DNA of 64,000 bases from Dendrocalamus latiflorus (taxonomy: Eukaryota; Streptophyta; Magnoliopsida; Poales; Poaceae): the NCBI GenBank assembly GCA_017311315.1, contig CM029631.1, positions 7,064,514-7,128,513 on the forward strand, read 5' to 3'. A model generated the notes under the pieces. It was not told the DNA's origin. It saw nothing but the letters and a program-made list of their open reading frames with translations, and did no database searches. Of the stretch, positions 53,576 to 64,000 are shown one piece after another; position 1 is the stretch's first letter, and the number at the start of each line of letters is the position of its first letter. The position numbers were made by a program, and so were the translations under genes.

Positions 53576-56500
53576 ATGCTGACCAAGTTCGAGACGAAGA
53601 GCAACCGGGTAAAGGGCCTGAGCTTCCACCCGCGGCGGCCATGGATCCTGTCGAGCCTCCACAGCGGGGTGATCCAGATGTGGGACTACCGCATGGGCAC
53701 CCTCCTCGACCGCTTCGACGAGCACGACGGCCCCGTACGCGGCGTCCACTTCCACGCCACACAGCCCCTCTTCGTCTCCGGAGGTATATCTGCTAGATCT
53801 CTCCAGGCTCGATCGTTTGGTGTGTGATTTGCCATTTGCGGGCATGGTTGTGGTGGCGTGTTCCGCGTTTGGTCCGATTCTTCCTTGGATTGGAGACGCG
53901 CGCGCAAGTTTCGAGGCCGTTAGATGTCGGTGTGATCCGTCGATGGTGGTATAGCGGATACCTAGACTTGACATGTTTATAAGTTTTCTTAGATTAGATC
54001 GCGTATGATGTGGAGTGGTGGCTATTAAGGAATCCTGGTTCGTAGGATAGGTTGGTCGGATCTGGTGTTTGCTTTATGATCTGGGTTTATGATGAGCTGT
54101 TTAATATATTGTTAGTTTGAAGCCTTCAGGTGCTGTCTGGTTTTTTACTCGTGACTGGAATCGCCATGGATTTTGCAATCCGCTGAAACGAGAAGTAGAA
54201 TAGGAGGTGAAATGAGCCAATACATTCTCATTCACATTCACCAAACCATGTTGAAATTGTGAGACTGATGACACTAAGGCACACTCTGGTGCATGTATTA
54301 GTATTGCTGGCTAAACAGTGAGTCATAGGGTTGGGACTTGAAAAGATTCAACTTATGATTTCTTCTAAGATGTTGTTTCCTGTGATGTACTGCAGGTGAT
54401 GATTACAAGATTAAGGTATGGAATTACAAGACACACCGCTGCCTCTTCACGCTTCATGGGCACCTTGACTATATTCGTACCGTGCAATTCCACCACGAGT
54501 ACCCATGGATCGTAAGTTCTAGCGATGACCAGACAATCCGTATCTGGAACTGGCAGTCACGCACCTGTGTGGCTGTGCTGACCGGTCATAACCACTATGT
54601 CATGTGCGCATCTTTCCACCCCAAAGAGGACCTGGTTGTGTCAGCATCACTGGATCAGACTGTTCGTGTCTGGGATATTGGTGCTCTGAGGAAGAAGACT
54701 GTGTCACCTGCAGATGACATCCTGCGTCTCACCCAGATGAACACAGATCTGTTTGGAGGTGTTGATGCGGTTGTGAAATATGTATTGGAAGGCCATGACC
54801 GTGGGGTCAACTGGGCCTCATTTCACCCCACATTGCCACTCATTGTTTCTGGGGCAGATGACCGGCAAGTGAAGCTGTGGAGAATGAACGGTAATACGGC
54901 AATTACTTCCTGGAGTTTTTTTTCTTTCTAATTTTGCATATGTGAACAACAACTTGCATATTTATTTGTGTTGCTTCATTCTTTCGTATAACAGAGTTAC
55001 CAAACAATACATGAGATATTGGGATTTTATCATTATTATTTTTCATTCTGTTTAATTGATCTTACTTTTACAGAATTACTTTATATCATTTACTCCTCAA
55101 TATGTCTAAAATAACATGAAGTAATCTGTCATCAAAACTAACTGAATGCAAGAAACATTTCACAAGTATTAAATTACTGTGTTTGGTTTAAATGTTAATG
55201 ATTGCATGTAAAATGGTCATTGGAGGTGCAATATAGCACTCCTTTTTGCTGCATATTGGTGTATCTAAACAAAACTAGCTGAATGCAAGAAACATGTTTC
55301 ACAATTATTAAATTACTGTTTTTGGTTTAGATGTTTATGATTGCATGGAAAATGGCCATTGGAGGTCAATATATCACTCCTTTTTGCTGCATGTTGGTGC
55401 ATCTGAACAAATAAAAGGGAATATGCATTGCAATTATCGAAACAAAATATACTGAATGTGCTATTTATGGACAGACACCAAGGCTTGGGAAGTTGATACT
55501 TTGAGGGGGCACATGAATAATGTGTCCTGTGTGATGTTCCATGCAAAGCAAGACATCATCGTGTCCAACTCAGAAGACAAGAGCATTCGCATTTGGGATG
55601 CCACAAAGCGAACTGGTATTCAGACATTCAGGCGGGAACATGACCGTTTCTGGATTCTTGCTGCTCACCCCGAAATGAATCTTCTTGCTGCTGGTCATGA
55701 TAGCGGCATGATTGTGTTTAAATTAGAGAGGGAACGCCCAGCATTTTGTGTGAGTGGTGATACTGTGTTCTATGTGAAGGATCGGTTTCTCCGTTTCTTT
55801 GAATACTCTACCCAGAAGGAAGTTCAGGTGGCTCCAATAAGAAGACCTGGGTCAGTCAGCTTGAACCAGTCGCCCAGGACATTATCCTATAGTCCAACCG
55901 AAAATGCTGTCTTGATTTGCTCTGATGTGGATGGGGGCTCATATGAACTCTACATAGTTCCTAAGGACTCTGCTGGCAGGGCGGATTATTTGCAAGAGGC
56001 AAAGAAGGGAGCTGGTGGTTCAGCTGTTTTTGTGGCACGCAACAGGTTTGCAGTCCTTGAGAAGAGCAGCAACCAAGTTTTGGTGAGGAATCTTAAGAAT
56101 GAAATTGTGAAGAAAAGCCCTCTTCCTAGTGCGACTGATGCAATTTATTATGCTGGGACTGGGAACTTGTTGTGCAAAGCTGAAGACCGAGTGACCATCT
56201 TTGATCTACAGCAAAGGCTAGTTCTTGGTGAACTCCAGGCACCTGCTGTTAAGTATGTAGTTTGGTCAAGTGATATGGAGTCTGTTGCACTGCTGAGCAA
56301 GCATGCGGTAGTTATAGCTAACAAGAACCTTGTCCATCGCTGTACACTGCATGAAACCATTCGTGTGAAGAGTGGTGCCTGGGATGAGAACGGCGTGTTC
56401 ATTTACACTACATTGAACCATATCAAGTACTGTCTTCCCAATGGAGATAGCGGGATCATAAAAACCCTTGACGTTCCTATTTACATAACAAGGGTTATTG

Positions 56501-58425
56501 GGAACAACATTTTCTGTCTAGATCGTGATGGAAAGAACAAGATGGTAACAGTTGATGCTTCTGAATACATTTTCAAGCTCGCCCTTCTCCGGAAACGCTA
56601 TGATCATGTTATGAGTATGATTAAGAACTCCCAGCTGTGTGGGCAGGCTGTGATTTCTTATTTACAACAGAAAGGGTTTCCAGAAGTTGCTCTCCACTTT
56701 GTGAAAGATGAGAAGACCAGATTTAACTTAGCTCTTGAAAGTGGTAACATCCAAATCGCAGTTGCTTCTGCAAAAGAGATTGATGACAAAGATCACTGGT
56801 ACAAATTGGGAATTGAGGCTTTGAGGCAAGGAAATGTTGGTATTGTGGAATACGCATACCAACGGACAAAGAACTTTGAGAGGCTTGCTTTCCTATATCT
56901 TATTACTGGTTACATGGACAAGGTGGGCTTCATGTGCAAAATTGCTGGACAGAATAACAATTTGATGGGACAGTTCCACAATGCATTGTATCTTGGGGAT
57001 GCTAGGAAACGAGTTGAGATCCTGGAGAATGCTGGACAGCTACCTCTTGCCTATGCTACTGCTGCCACTCATGGACTCACTGAAATTGCTGATAGGCTTT
57101 CTGCTGAATTGGGTGAAAATGTTCCTTCTCTACCCGAAGGAAAATCTCATTCACTTTTGATTCCACCTGCACCTATCACGGCCTGTGGTGATTGGCCATT
57201 GCTGAGGGTGATGCGTGGTATTTTTGAGGGTGGACTGGATGCTACTGGGAGGGCAGAACTTGAGGAAGATGATGAAGCTGCTGGTGCTGACTGGGGTGAT
57301 GAGGACTTGGAAATTGTTGATGCAAGTGATGCGATTGCAAATGGTGGCAATGGTTTTGACGGTGAGGAGGGTGAGCCAAATGAGGATGGCGAGGAAGGTG
57401 GCTGGGACCTTGAAGATCTGGAACTACCGCCTGAAACAGAGACCCCAAAAGCTGCTGGCAATGCTCGCTCCACTGTGTTTGTTGCTCCTACACCAGGCAT
57501 GCCTGTCAGCCAAATTTGGACACAGAAATCTTCTCTTGCTGGAGAGCATGCAGCAGCAGGGAACTTTGACACTGCAATGAGGTTGCTTAGCCGTCAATTG
57601 GGTATCAAGAACTTTGCTCCCCTGAAGCCCCTGTTTCTTGATCTGCACATGGGCAGTCATTCATACCTTATTGCACTTGCAACTGCTCCTGTTATATCGG
57701 TTGCTGTTGAGAAAGGTTGGAGTGAGTCTGCAAGTCCTAATGTGAGGGGCCCTCCTGCACTTGTTTTCACCTTCTCACAAATGGAAGACAGACTCAAGGC
57801 TGCCTACAAAGCCACAACTGAGGGGAAGTTCCCAGAAGCGCTGAGGCAGTTCCTTAACATCTTACATACCATCCCTGTTATTGTGGTGGACTCAAGGAGA
57901 GAAGTTGATGAAGTGAAGGAGTTGATCGAGATAGTGAGGGAGTATGTTCTTGGTCTGAGGATGGAACTCAAGAGAAAGGAATTGAAAGATGATGTCAGCC
58001 GTCAACAAGAATTGGCGGCTTACTTCACTAACTGCAAGCTTCAGAGGGTTCATATGAGGCTTGTGCTCGCGAATGCTATGGCTCTATGCTACAAGCAGAA
58101 GAATTTTGCTACTGCAGAGCACTTTGCAAGGCTGCTGCTCGAGAACAGCCCTAACGAAGTCCAAGCAAGGAAGGCTCGACAGGTGCAGCAACAGTGCAAT
58201 GGCAAGAAAGATAGTTTTGAGCTGAACTACGACTACAGGAATCCATTTATTGTCTGTGGCGCCACGTATGTTCCTATCTACCGTGGCCAAAAGGATGTTT
58301 CCTGCCCGTACTGTGGATCCCGGTTTGTTCCTTCCATCGAAGGGCAGCTTTGTACCATATGCGAGCTTGCCGTGGTCGGGGCTGATGCTTCAGGCCTTCT
58401 CTGCTCCCCTACACAGTTGAGATAA
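53576..58425 (+). CDS. Coatomer subunit alpha (COPI alpha-COP)
   Basis: Three exons (53576-53783, 54396-54890 and 55475-58425) join in frame to 1217 residues, the usual length of plant alpha-COP. It starts MLTKFETKSNRVKGLSFHP. The first third is a WD40 propeller (e.g. KVWNYKTHRCLFTLHGHLDY, IRIWNWQSRTC, VRVWDIGALRK, VKLWRMNG, IRIWDATKRTG), which in the family binds dilysine cargo signals. The middle is the coatomer alpha-solenoid. An acidic linker (DWGDEDLEIVDASD) precedes the C-terminal COPI_C region, which ends in paired zinc-like motifs CPYCGSRF and CTICELA. It works in the COPI coat for Golgi-to-ER retrieval. All introns are GT-AG. The 5' UTR from about 53400 is CT-rich. No defects. Confidence 0.97.
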
Positions 58426-61010
58426 GCGGTGCTAGTTAGAGCTCCCCTATATTCTTTCTAGTCTGGTAAGTTTTAAGGCTTCTATCTTATATTTTACCAG
58501 GAAGTTTACCCATTGTAAGGAATAAGCATAGTACATGGTTTTATCGGGGTTTTCCTCTTTTTTTATTTTTCATTTCCTCCCTTGATTTTTGTTTGCCTTG
58601 AGGTTGCTGTTATACTTGTTATATGTTTAAGGACTTTTGATCAACTCATGCAAGCTATGCCTGGACATTGGATGTATCAATGTGTACTTTCACTTTTTGG
58701 AATTTTTTTTGGAGTCGAGGTGTTACATTCATTGTTATATGGTGCACATAATTTCTTGCATTGTTATATGTTATTTCCGTATCTCCTGAATCATTCCTCA
58801 TGATTGGGTCAATTGGTTAGTACCCTTCTGGTTGAAGTCAGCAAGAGCATCTTGTGAAAGAACTGCCCCTGAGAGGTGAATGCTGGCTTCTTGTAGTCAT
58901 AGAACAAGTGTGATCTTTCACCGGACGGCATGTACGTTTCAGATGAATCTTCCAGCTACCCATCGTGGTCTAATCTGATGCAGCCACCATGAACTAAGGG
59001 CAGGTTGAAAAAGCTTCTCTGCTTTTTTTTTTCAAATCTAAATCACGGAGATTTTTTCCCCAGAGAATTATGCTGATCTTAAAAGCAGTGCAGCTAGCAT
59101 TGGATTAACGCATGGCTGCAAACAAGGTCCCCAGTTTGCTTAGAAATTTTGTTTTTCATTGCAGAGCCAGCATTCAGGTTCTCCCGGTAAGGAGTAGTGT
59201 ATCACATCCCAGTTCCCGTAAAAGAATCCTAACATTATTGATATCACGAATTTACTCAGCGGACTGCCTCAAAACGGATTGACCACGATAGAAAGAACTA
59301 GGACTGACCCCAACAACTCATTATGCATCTTCCACAATGTTGCTCGAGGTCATCCTCAAGAAGCTGATGCTCCTAGTTGCATTTCCACGCAGTTCCACAA
59401 TATTTTCATATGTAAAATAGCCACGTAAGGTGTATTTTAAGGAAAGAGAATGCTTTAGTCTCTCCCAAGTGCAACGCGTTCTATCTTATATAGGTTCGCA
59501 AGAACTTTCCCTTCTTGAGTGTATTGTCTAATAAAAGTGTCGCTGGTTCCGGTCCACTGCTTTAGCCCAAAACTATTATCGCTTAGTTAAGCAACTCAAC
59601 CTCCTTGACAGCCACCAGTCCAGGCAACCTTCGATCCAACATGGCATGCTTTAAGCGCTTGACATAGAGGGTCCTTGGAAATATTCGCATGTACCATTGT
59701 CCTACTTCCTTTTCACACGACCTTGGGTACCGCTAAGAGACAATTCAAGGGTGTGGTAAAAGAGCAAAGAAGCGATACATGAGAAGCGACAATGTACTTG
59801 GTTAGGATTTATGATTTGTGGGAATCGGTAAGCGTGAGGTAGAGCGTGACAGAATGTTTCAATCGGTTATCGTTCACTTTAAGGCCTTGTTTGGATCTCA
59901 AGTGTTATCGAAACTAGATTTTGTTAGATTCATTTAAAAACCTAACAACCTATTAGTCAACTGTTCATGCGTTGCAATAGAATCCGAAACTTTACATAAA
60001 TAACAAAATTTTCCTTTAACACATAAAGTGAATCAACCAATTAAAAGATAGTGATACATACATATCTATCTACAAACACACTTGTAATTTGTCCTTGCGA
60101 TGTATTGGATATTTATTATTCAATTTAGCTGAAGAATGTAGCTCATAAAACATGGCGTACTTGGATAGGGGCCATCACTCGAAACATTTGGATAGGGCGC
60201 CAGTTCTTTATTAACTATCCCACAAGAGAATGAAAAGAACTGACATTAATTGTTAATTAAGCTGGCACATGAAAGTATAGTTTAAAAATATATCTGGATT
60301 CAACAACGCACATAAAAGAATAATTTTTTTATTTTTTCTAGCAGGGGATTCAAAGTTTACATCACATGTGTATTATAACATCCATTTGCCAAATTTTGCT
60401 GAAAGGATAACAAAATAGTAATTTCTAAAATAAAAGGAGATCCCATATTTATAGTTGCAAACAAATGGATATATCAAATCAGGGTGTCTGTAGAAAAATG
60501 CATAGGTAGAGCAATGAGATTGAGATTATTTCAAATGGCATGCCATTCATCGGTGACCGAAACAAAACCATTCCTAGCAGATAAGATGAAGGTGTACATG
60601 TCCATATAACAAACAAGAAAGAAAAATATACATTATAGGTGTACATTATACATAACACTAAAATTTCAGAAGAGATGACAGCAGAGTTGTTGCATATCTT
60701 TATTAGTGAACGTCACAAGGAGATGTTGTAATACATGGCCAAGCATAGTAACTTTTAGGATCACTAGCGGTTGTTATCTTGATATCTTCCTTAAATTTGT
60801 AGAATAACAATTCAGTGAACATATGAATTGTTCACAACGCCAAGGAGCAGCCAGTCGAGCTCCCAAAGAAGCTATTAGTCATGACGCCTAGGGCCAGTCC
60901 CAAATCCCAATCAGAGTCCTGGTGTGACGATCCTGAACACAACATGAGTCAGAGTCAAGAATGATACAACAACCATGATCAATAATTTGACCAGCGAACA
61001 TAAGGTGCAT
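58426..61010. other. COPA 3' flank and intergenic DNA
   Basis: The first ~120 bp are probably COPA 3' UTR. GGCCTTGTTTGGATC at about 59884 looks like a grass MITE end, but I found no matching second end. No gene is recognised. Confidence 0.4.
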
Positions 61011-61919
61011 AGCTAGTTTGGGACACATGAGATGCTACAGGAACAAGAGAGGACGAAGTAGAAAAAGTGCCTCATCCTGCAACAAGAAGGGAAGTACCAT
61101 CTGCAATCATAACTGTACGAGGAAGAATGGGAGGACTCACAAAGGTTAGATGAGTAAAGTTTGGTGTCATGAAACGAAGCACTAGAATCTAAGGCAATGA
61201 GATACCTGAGGAAGGAGGTGATGGTGGTGAAGCACCAGAAGACTGGGCAGCAGAACCATTAGAATCGAATGAAGCTGAGGCAATAAGGCATTGAAGCAGA
61301 GTGAGCATCTCCTGCTGAACCTCAGTAGCGAAGCTTTTGTCGTGACCCTGACTGAGAAGAGCCACTAGTGCCCTTGGGAGGACGACCACCCCTGCGGCCC
61401 TGGTTCTTCCGCTTGTAGCACTGCTGAAACGTGTAACCGTCGCGATCACAAATGGTGCAGTGAAGACCCGTAGAAGAGACAGCTGCCACCGGTGCAGCTG
61501 GAGGCACGGGTGCAGTGGGAGTATGTGCTGGATTAAACACCCAAGAAACCAGAACAGAGGCGGGCTGCAGCTGACCCACACTGCAAAGACGAGTTTCCTC
61601 AGCACGAACAACGGTGAGAGTCTCTAGCATGGACGGACGCGGCTGACAAGTCAGGAGGTGAGCACGAGCAGGCTCAAACTCTGACCGAAGACGTGTCAGG
61701 AACTCGTAGAGATGGTGAGTCTCTATGTGAGCACGCTAACGCACATAACAAGGACATGTCCGACAGACGTCCGGTCCCAGAGAGTCAAGCTAACGCCACA
61801 CCACAGACATCTGCTGGTAGAAGTCGTCCATCGTGGTATCAAGCTGCTAAAGAGAGTGTGTCTGATGTACGACCGAGAGATACATAGCATCACTCGTCGG
61901 CTCGTAGTGGGCACGAAGG

Positions 61920-62352
61920 TGTTAGATTGATCTCAACCATTTGGCCCAACGGCCAAATGGGCCCCTTGACCCGCGCCCTGATCGGGGGCGCTCAGCCCAA
62001 CCCGTGGCTAATGGGCCCCCGTCGCGCTGCGCAATAAATAGAGGGTGGGGGCCGGCGGCTCGACTTACGAGGTTCGCCTGAGCCGTACTCCCCACCCGAC
62101 AAAACCCTAACCGATCTAGAGGGGGGTGCAGCCAGCGGTGGGAAGCACCATCGCCGTCCACGTCGCCGGATCTACGCCACCGCCGCCGCCACCGTCCGCT
62201 TCCCCGACCGTCGCTGCCCGTGCGCAGACTACACCGCCGAACCCGCGATGGCTAGCTTCTCCTCCACACAATCAGACGGTAACCCCTACCTCTCCCTCTC
62301 CCTCTCTCTCCCTCAGATCTAGAAACCCCAAGCGCAAAGAAAGAGACCAACA
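61920..62352 (+). mobile_element. Solo LTR (433 bp) inside the Copia gag
   Basis: It runs TGTTAGATTG...GAGACCAACA with GAAGG on both sides (61915-61919 and 62353-62357). It contains an AATAAATAGAGGG promoter-like motif (about 62033) and GC-rich leader sequence. No internal domain is present. Discounting it with one GAAGG restores the WERL-RAHYEP reading of the Copia gag. Confidence 0.88.
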
Positions 62353-63057
62353 GAAGGCGCTCCCACATCAGTTGGGATGTCGAAAGCTCCACCACATCCA
62401 TGGAGATAGCAACAGTTAGCCTACCTACCAGGATGGCAGAAGCACGAGTCTCGTCGTCCTGCCACCTCTCATAGGAGTGAAGCTGAGCTTGGTACACCTC
62501 CGTGGCCTCCTCAAAGGCCGTGATCGCAGCTTTCTGGGTTGCTTCATCAGCAGATGCAGGGGTGTGAGGGGCAGTTGGCAGCGAAGGGCAAGACAGACAC
62601 TGCCTCTCGCCTATAAGATGACCCCTAAGATGCTGACTCCTCATGTGAATCCGCATGTGCATGGCCCACTCACGGTAGTTCATCCCATCGAAGATGATCT
62701 TCAAAAGTGAAATAGCAGTGTGGGTGGCCATCACTTGCGGGAGGCTTTTTTTAGCCAGCTGTTCTCTCTCTACAACTGCCAGCCTGCTCCCTTTTGGCCC
62801 GCCGAAACTCAAAAGCATCGGCGATCCACCGGCGTAGGCGACAGTGGCGTCAGGCACAGGCTGGCGCGAGCGGCGGCACAGAGGTACTGGCTCGGACGGG
62901 CGACAACAGCTGGAGGCGCAGGCGTCCAGTGTGAGTGGGCCGTGAGTGACGACACGTAGGATGATGGCTGGAGGTATAGGCGTCGGGCACGAGCGGGCCG
63001 TGAGCGACGGCGACGGCTAGGGTTGAGAAACCCTAGCCCTCTCCTGGATTAATACCA

Positions 63058-63174
63058 TGTTATGAGTGTGGGCTTGATATTCCAATGGACGAAGATGCCA
63101 AATATATACATGAGATAATATGAAATGAGTCTCCTATACAATGTGATAACCCTGTAACCTCTACATGTCTAACA
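63058..63174 (-). repeat. 5' LTR of the Copia remnant
   Basis: 117 bp, TG...CA on the minus strand, next to the primer site at 63057. Its length and CATAACA end resemble the LTRs of the intact Copia at 41400-46556, but the sequence differs. Confidence 0.75.
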
Positions 63175-63285
63175 GTTCCGCCAATGAAAATGCAACGATC
63201 CCGATTCTTCTGCCACTGGTTAAAATTACTAAATATTCTTTGACCATTGGTACAAGCTTGCTTATGATAAACCCTGCATGTTCAG

Positions 63286-63796
63286 TCTACCACGGTAGAG
63301 CAACTGATACATAGGCAGTCGGTGTTACTCTGTATTGTATGATTTCTGGGCACTATCCATTTCTAGGAGATACCTTGCGATAAGGTGCAAAAGTGTCTTG
63401 CTTTCCTTTCCTTTTATTTTAACTGTTGCATAAAACTCATAAAAGTCATTGCCGTCGAATAGATTGTCAATGATCCAGTACAAATACCTGGCGACATGAA
63501 CCCTCAACTTTCTGATTTGCTGGCAAGGCTTCTCTGCAAAGGTTTTTTTTTTAAAAAAAAGTTCTATCATCCTATGATTTTGATATATTGGACTCGGTGC
63601 CACATGTGCTCTATTAATTGATGTCCTTTCTGTTTCCACACATCGTTCCGCTGCAGATCCAGTGGATCGTATCACCCTGCAGGCTGTGGCTGAGCATCCT
63701 TGGGTTGCTGGGGACGAGGGGCCAGTCCCTGAATACTTCTGTAGATGTGGGTTTGGCCGCAAGAAGAAAATTAATTTTCGGGAACAAGTACAATAG
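63286..63796 (+). pseudogene. GRIK/SnAK-type kinase, 3' fragment with stops
   Basis: Three exon-like blocks are visible. Block 63286-63384 reads YHGRATDT, a TAG at 63312-63314 where the family has Trp, AVGVTLYCMISGHYPFLGDTLR and a TAA at 63381-63383. Block 63463-63541 reads IVNDPVQIPGDMNPQLSDLL plus ARLLCK. Block 63657-63796 reads DPVDRITLQAVAEHPWVAGD and ends FREQVQ-stop. These match the last third of the SnRK1-activating kinases GRIK1/2 (SnAK). Splice sites remain, but the first block carries two stops and probably a small deletion before its donor. The catalytic N-lobe and activation loop are absent: the DNA to the left is a Copia LTR. Confidence 0.75.
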
Positions 63797-63809
63797 CAAA
63801 GCGTCATTC

Positions 63810-63865
63810 ACAACCAATCGTCGGATGGTTTAGTGTAACAACCAATCATTGGATGGTTTAGCGTA
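63810..63865. repeat. 28-bp tandem duplication
   Basis: Two units (63810-63837 and 63838-63865) with the GGATGGTTTAG core differ at three positions. It lies just after the GRIK fragment's stop. Confidence 0.8.
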
Positions 63866-64000
63866 GATAACTGATAAAGTGTGGCAGCAAAACACGTTGT
63901 CACCTCGGAAGCAATGCGATCTCGAAGCACGAAGCAGGCGTAATCGTACAGGCGCCGGCTGCGTCCAGATCGCGACAGGTTCCACAGCTCCTCCCATCTA

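Larger units (their letters stand above)
61020..63174 (-). mobile_element. Copia retrotransposon remnant (gag and protease start)
   Basis: On the minus strand an LTR (63174-63058, TGTTAGACATG...CATAACA) is followed by TGGTATTAATCC, a primer site, then a gag starting at 62731 (MATHTAISLLKIIFDGMNYR). Gag continues through LYEFLTRLRSEFEP to the zinc knuckle CTICDRDGYTFQQC (about 61450) and a frame-shifted protease (SASFHMTPN-like, about 61170). It ends near 61020 without RT, integrase or 3' LTR. Several stops are present. A solo LTR (61920-62352) splits gag. Confidence 0.82.

Noticed and set aside
57215..57580. ORFs overlapping COPA exon 3
   Set aside because: Shadow frames of the COPA acidic linker.
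59884..60180. MITE starting GGCCTTGTTTGGATC
   Set aside because: No matching inverted end or target duplication was found.

Overview
This is nuclear DNA of a grass (Poaceae). The evidence is the strongly GC-rich first exons, the short plant-type introns with GT-AG and occasional GC-AG borders, the plant-specific protein families, and a dense layer of grass-type transposable elements (Tourist-like and hAT MITEs, PIF/Harbinger, short-LTR Copia, chromodomain Gypsy, solo LTRs). I cannot name the species from sequence alone. COPA and IREH1 are, from memory and unverified, near neighbours on rice chromosome 3, so the window may be collinear with that segment.

Layout. 1-2.8 kb: a decayed Copia pol fragment, a 25/26-bp tandem array and a hAT-like element. 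3.2-5.4 kb (minus): a complete five-exon class-3 lipase gene. 5.7-16.0 kb: a MITE, then a fully delimited PIF/Harbinger element (6029-15542, TSD TAA). A 3.9-kb solo LTR sits in its 5' tip and a hAT MITE sits inside its transposase; a short MITE with related ends lies just beyond it. 17.5-37.6 kb (plus): a 17-exon IREH1-type AGC kinase gene. Its introns 6, 11 and 12 carry nested retroelements, and its kinase domain has one in-frame TAA. 38.9-40.9 kb (minus): the complete gene for RNA polymerase I subunit NRPA12. 41.2-46.9 kb: a tyrosyl-tRNA synthetase pseudogene split by a Copia element with an intact 1438-codon ORF. 48.6-49.3 kb (plus): a two-exon HMGA (HMG-I/Y) gene. 49.7-50.8 kb: a non-autonomous hAT with GC-rich cargo. 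52.0-53.0 kb: a UFC1 gene fragment and a 34-bp-period array. 53.6-58.4 kb (plus): the complete coatomer alpha gene in three exons. 61.0-63.2 kb (minus): a decayed Copia with a solo LTR in its gag. 63.3-63.8 kb: a three-exon 3' fragment of a GRIK/SnAK-type kinase with two in-frame stops.

The host genes are unrelated housekeeping genes (lipid hydrolysis, root-hair/AGC signalling, Pol I transcription, chromatin architecture, COPI traffic) and do not form a pathway. The most unusual aspects are the layered insertion history, readable from exact target-site duplications; several host-gene fragments carried in or broken by elements (TyrRS, UFC1, glycine-rich protein, an unknown coiled ORF, GRIK); the hairpin-bearing CGACCA arrays; and the nonsense codon in an otherwise splice-perfect IREH1.
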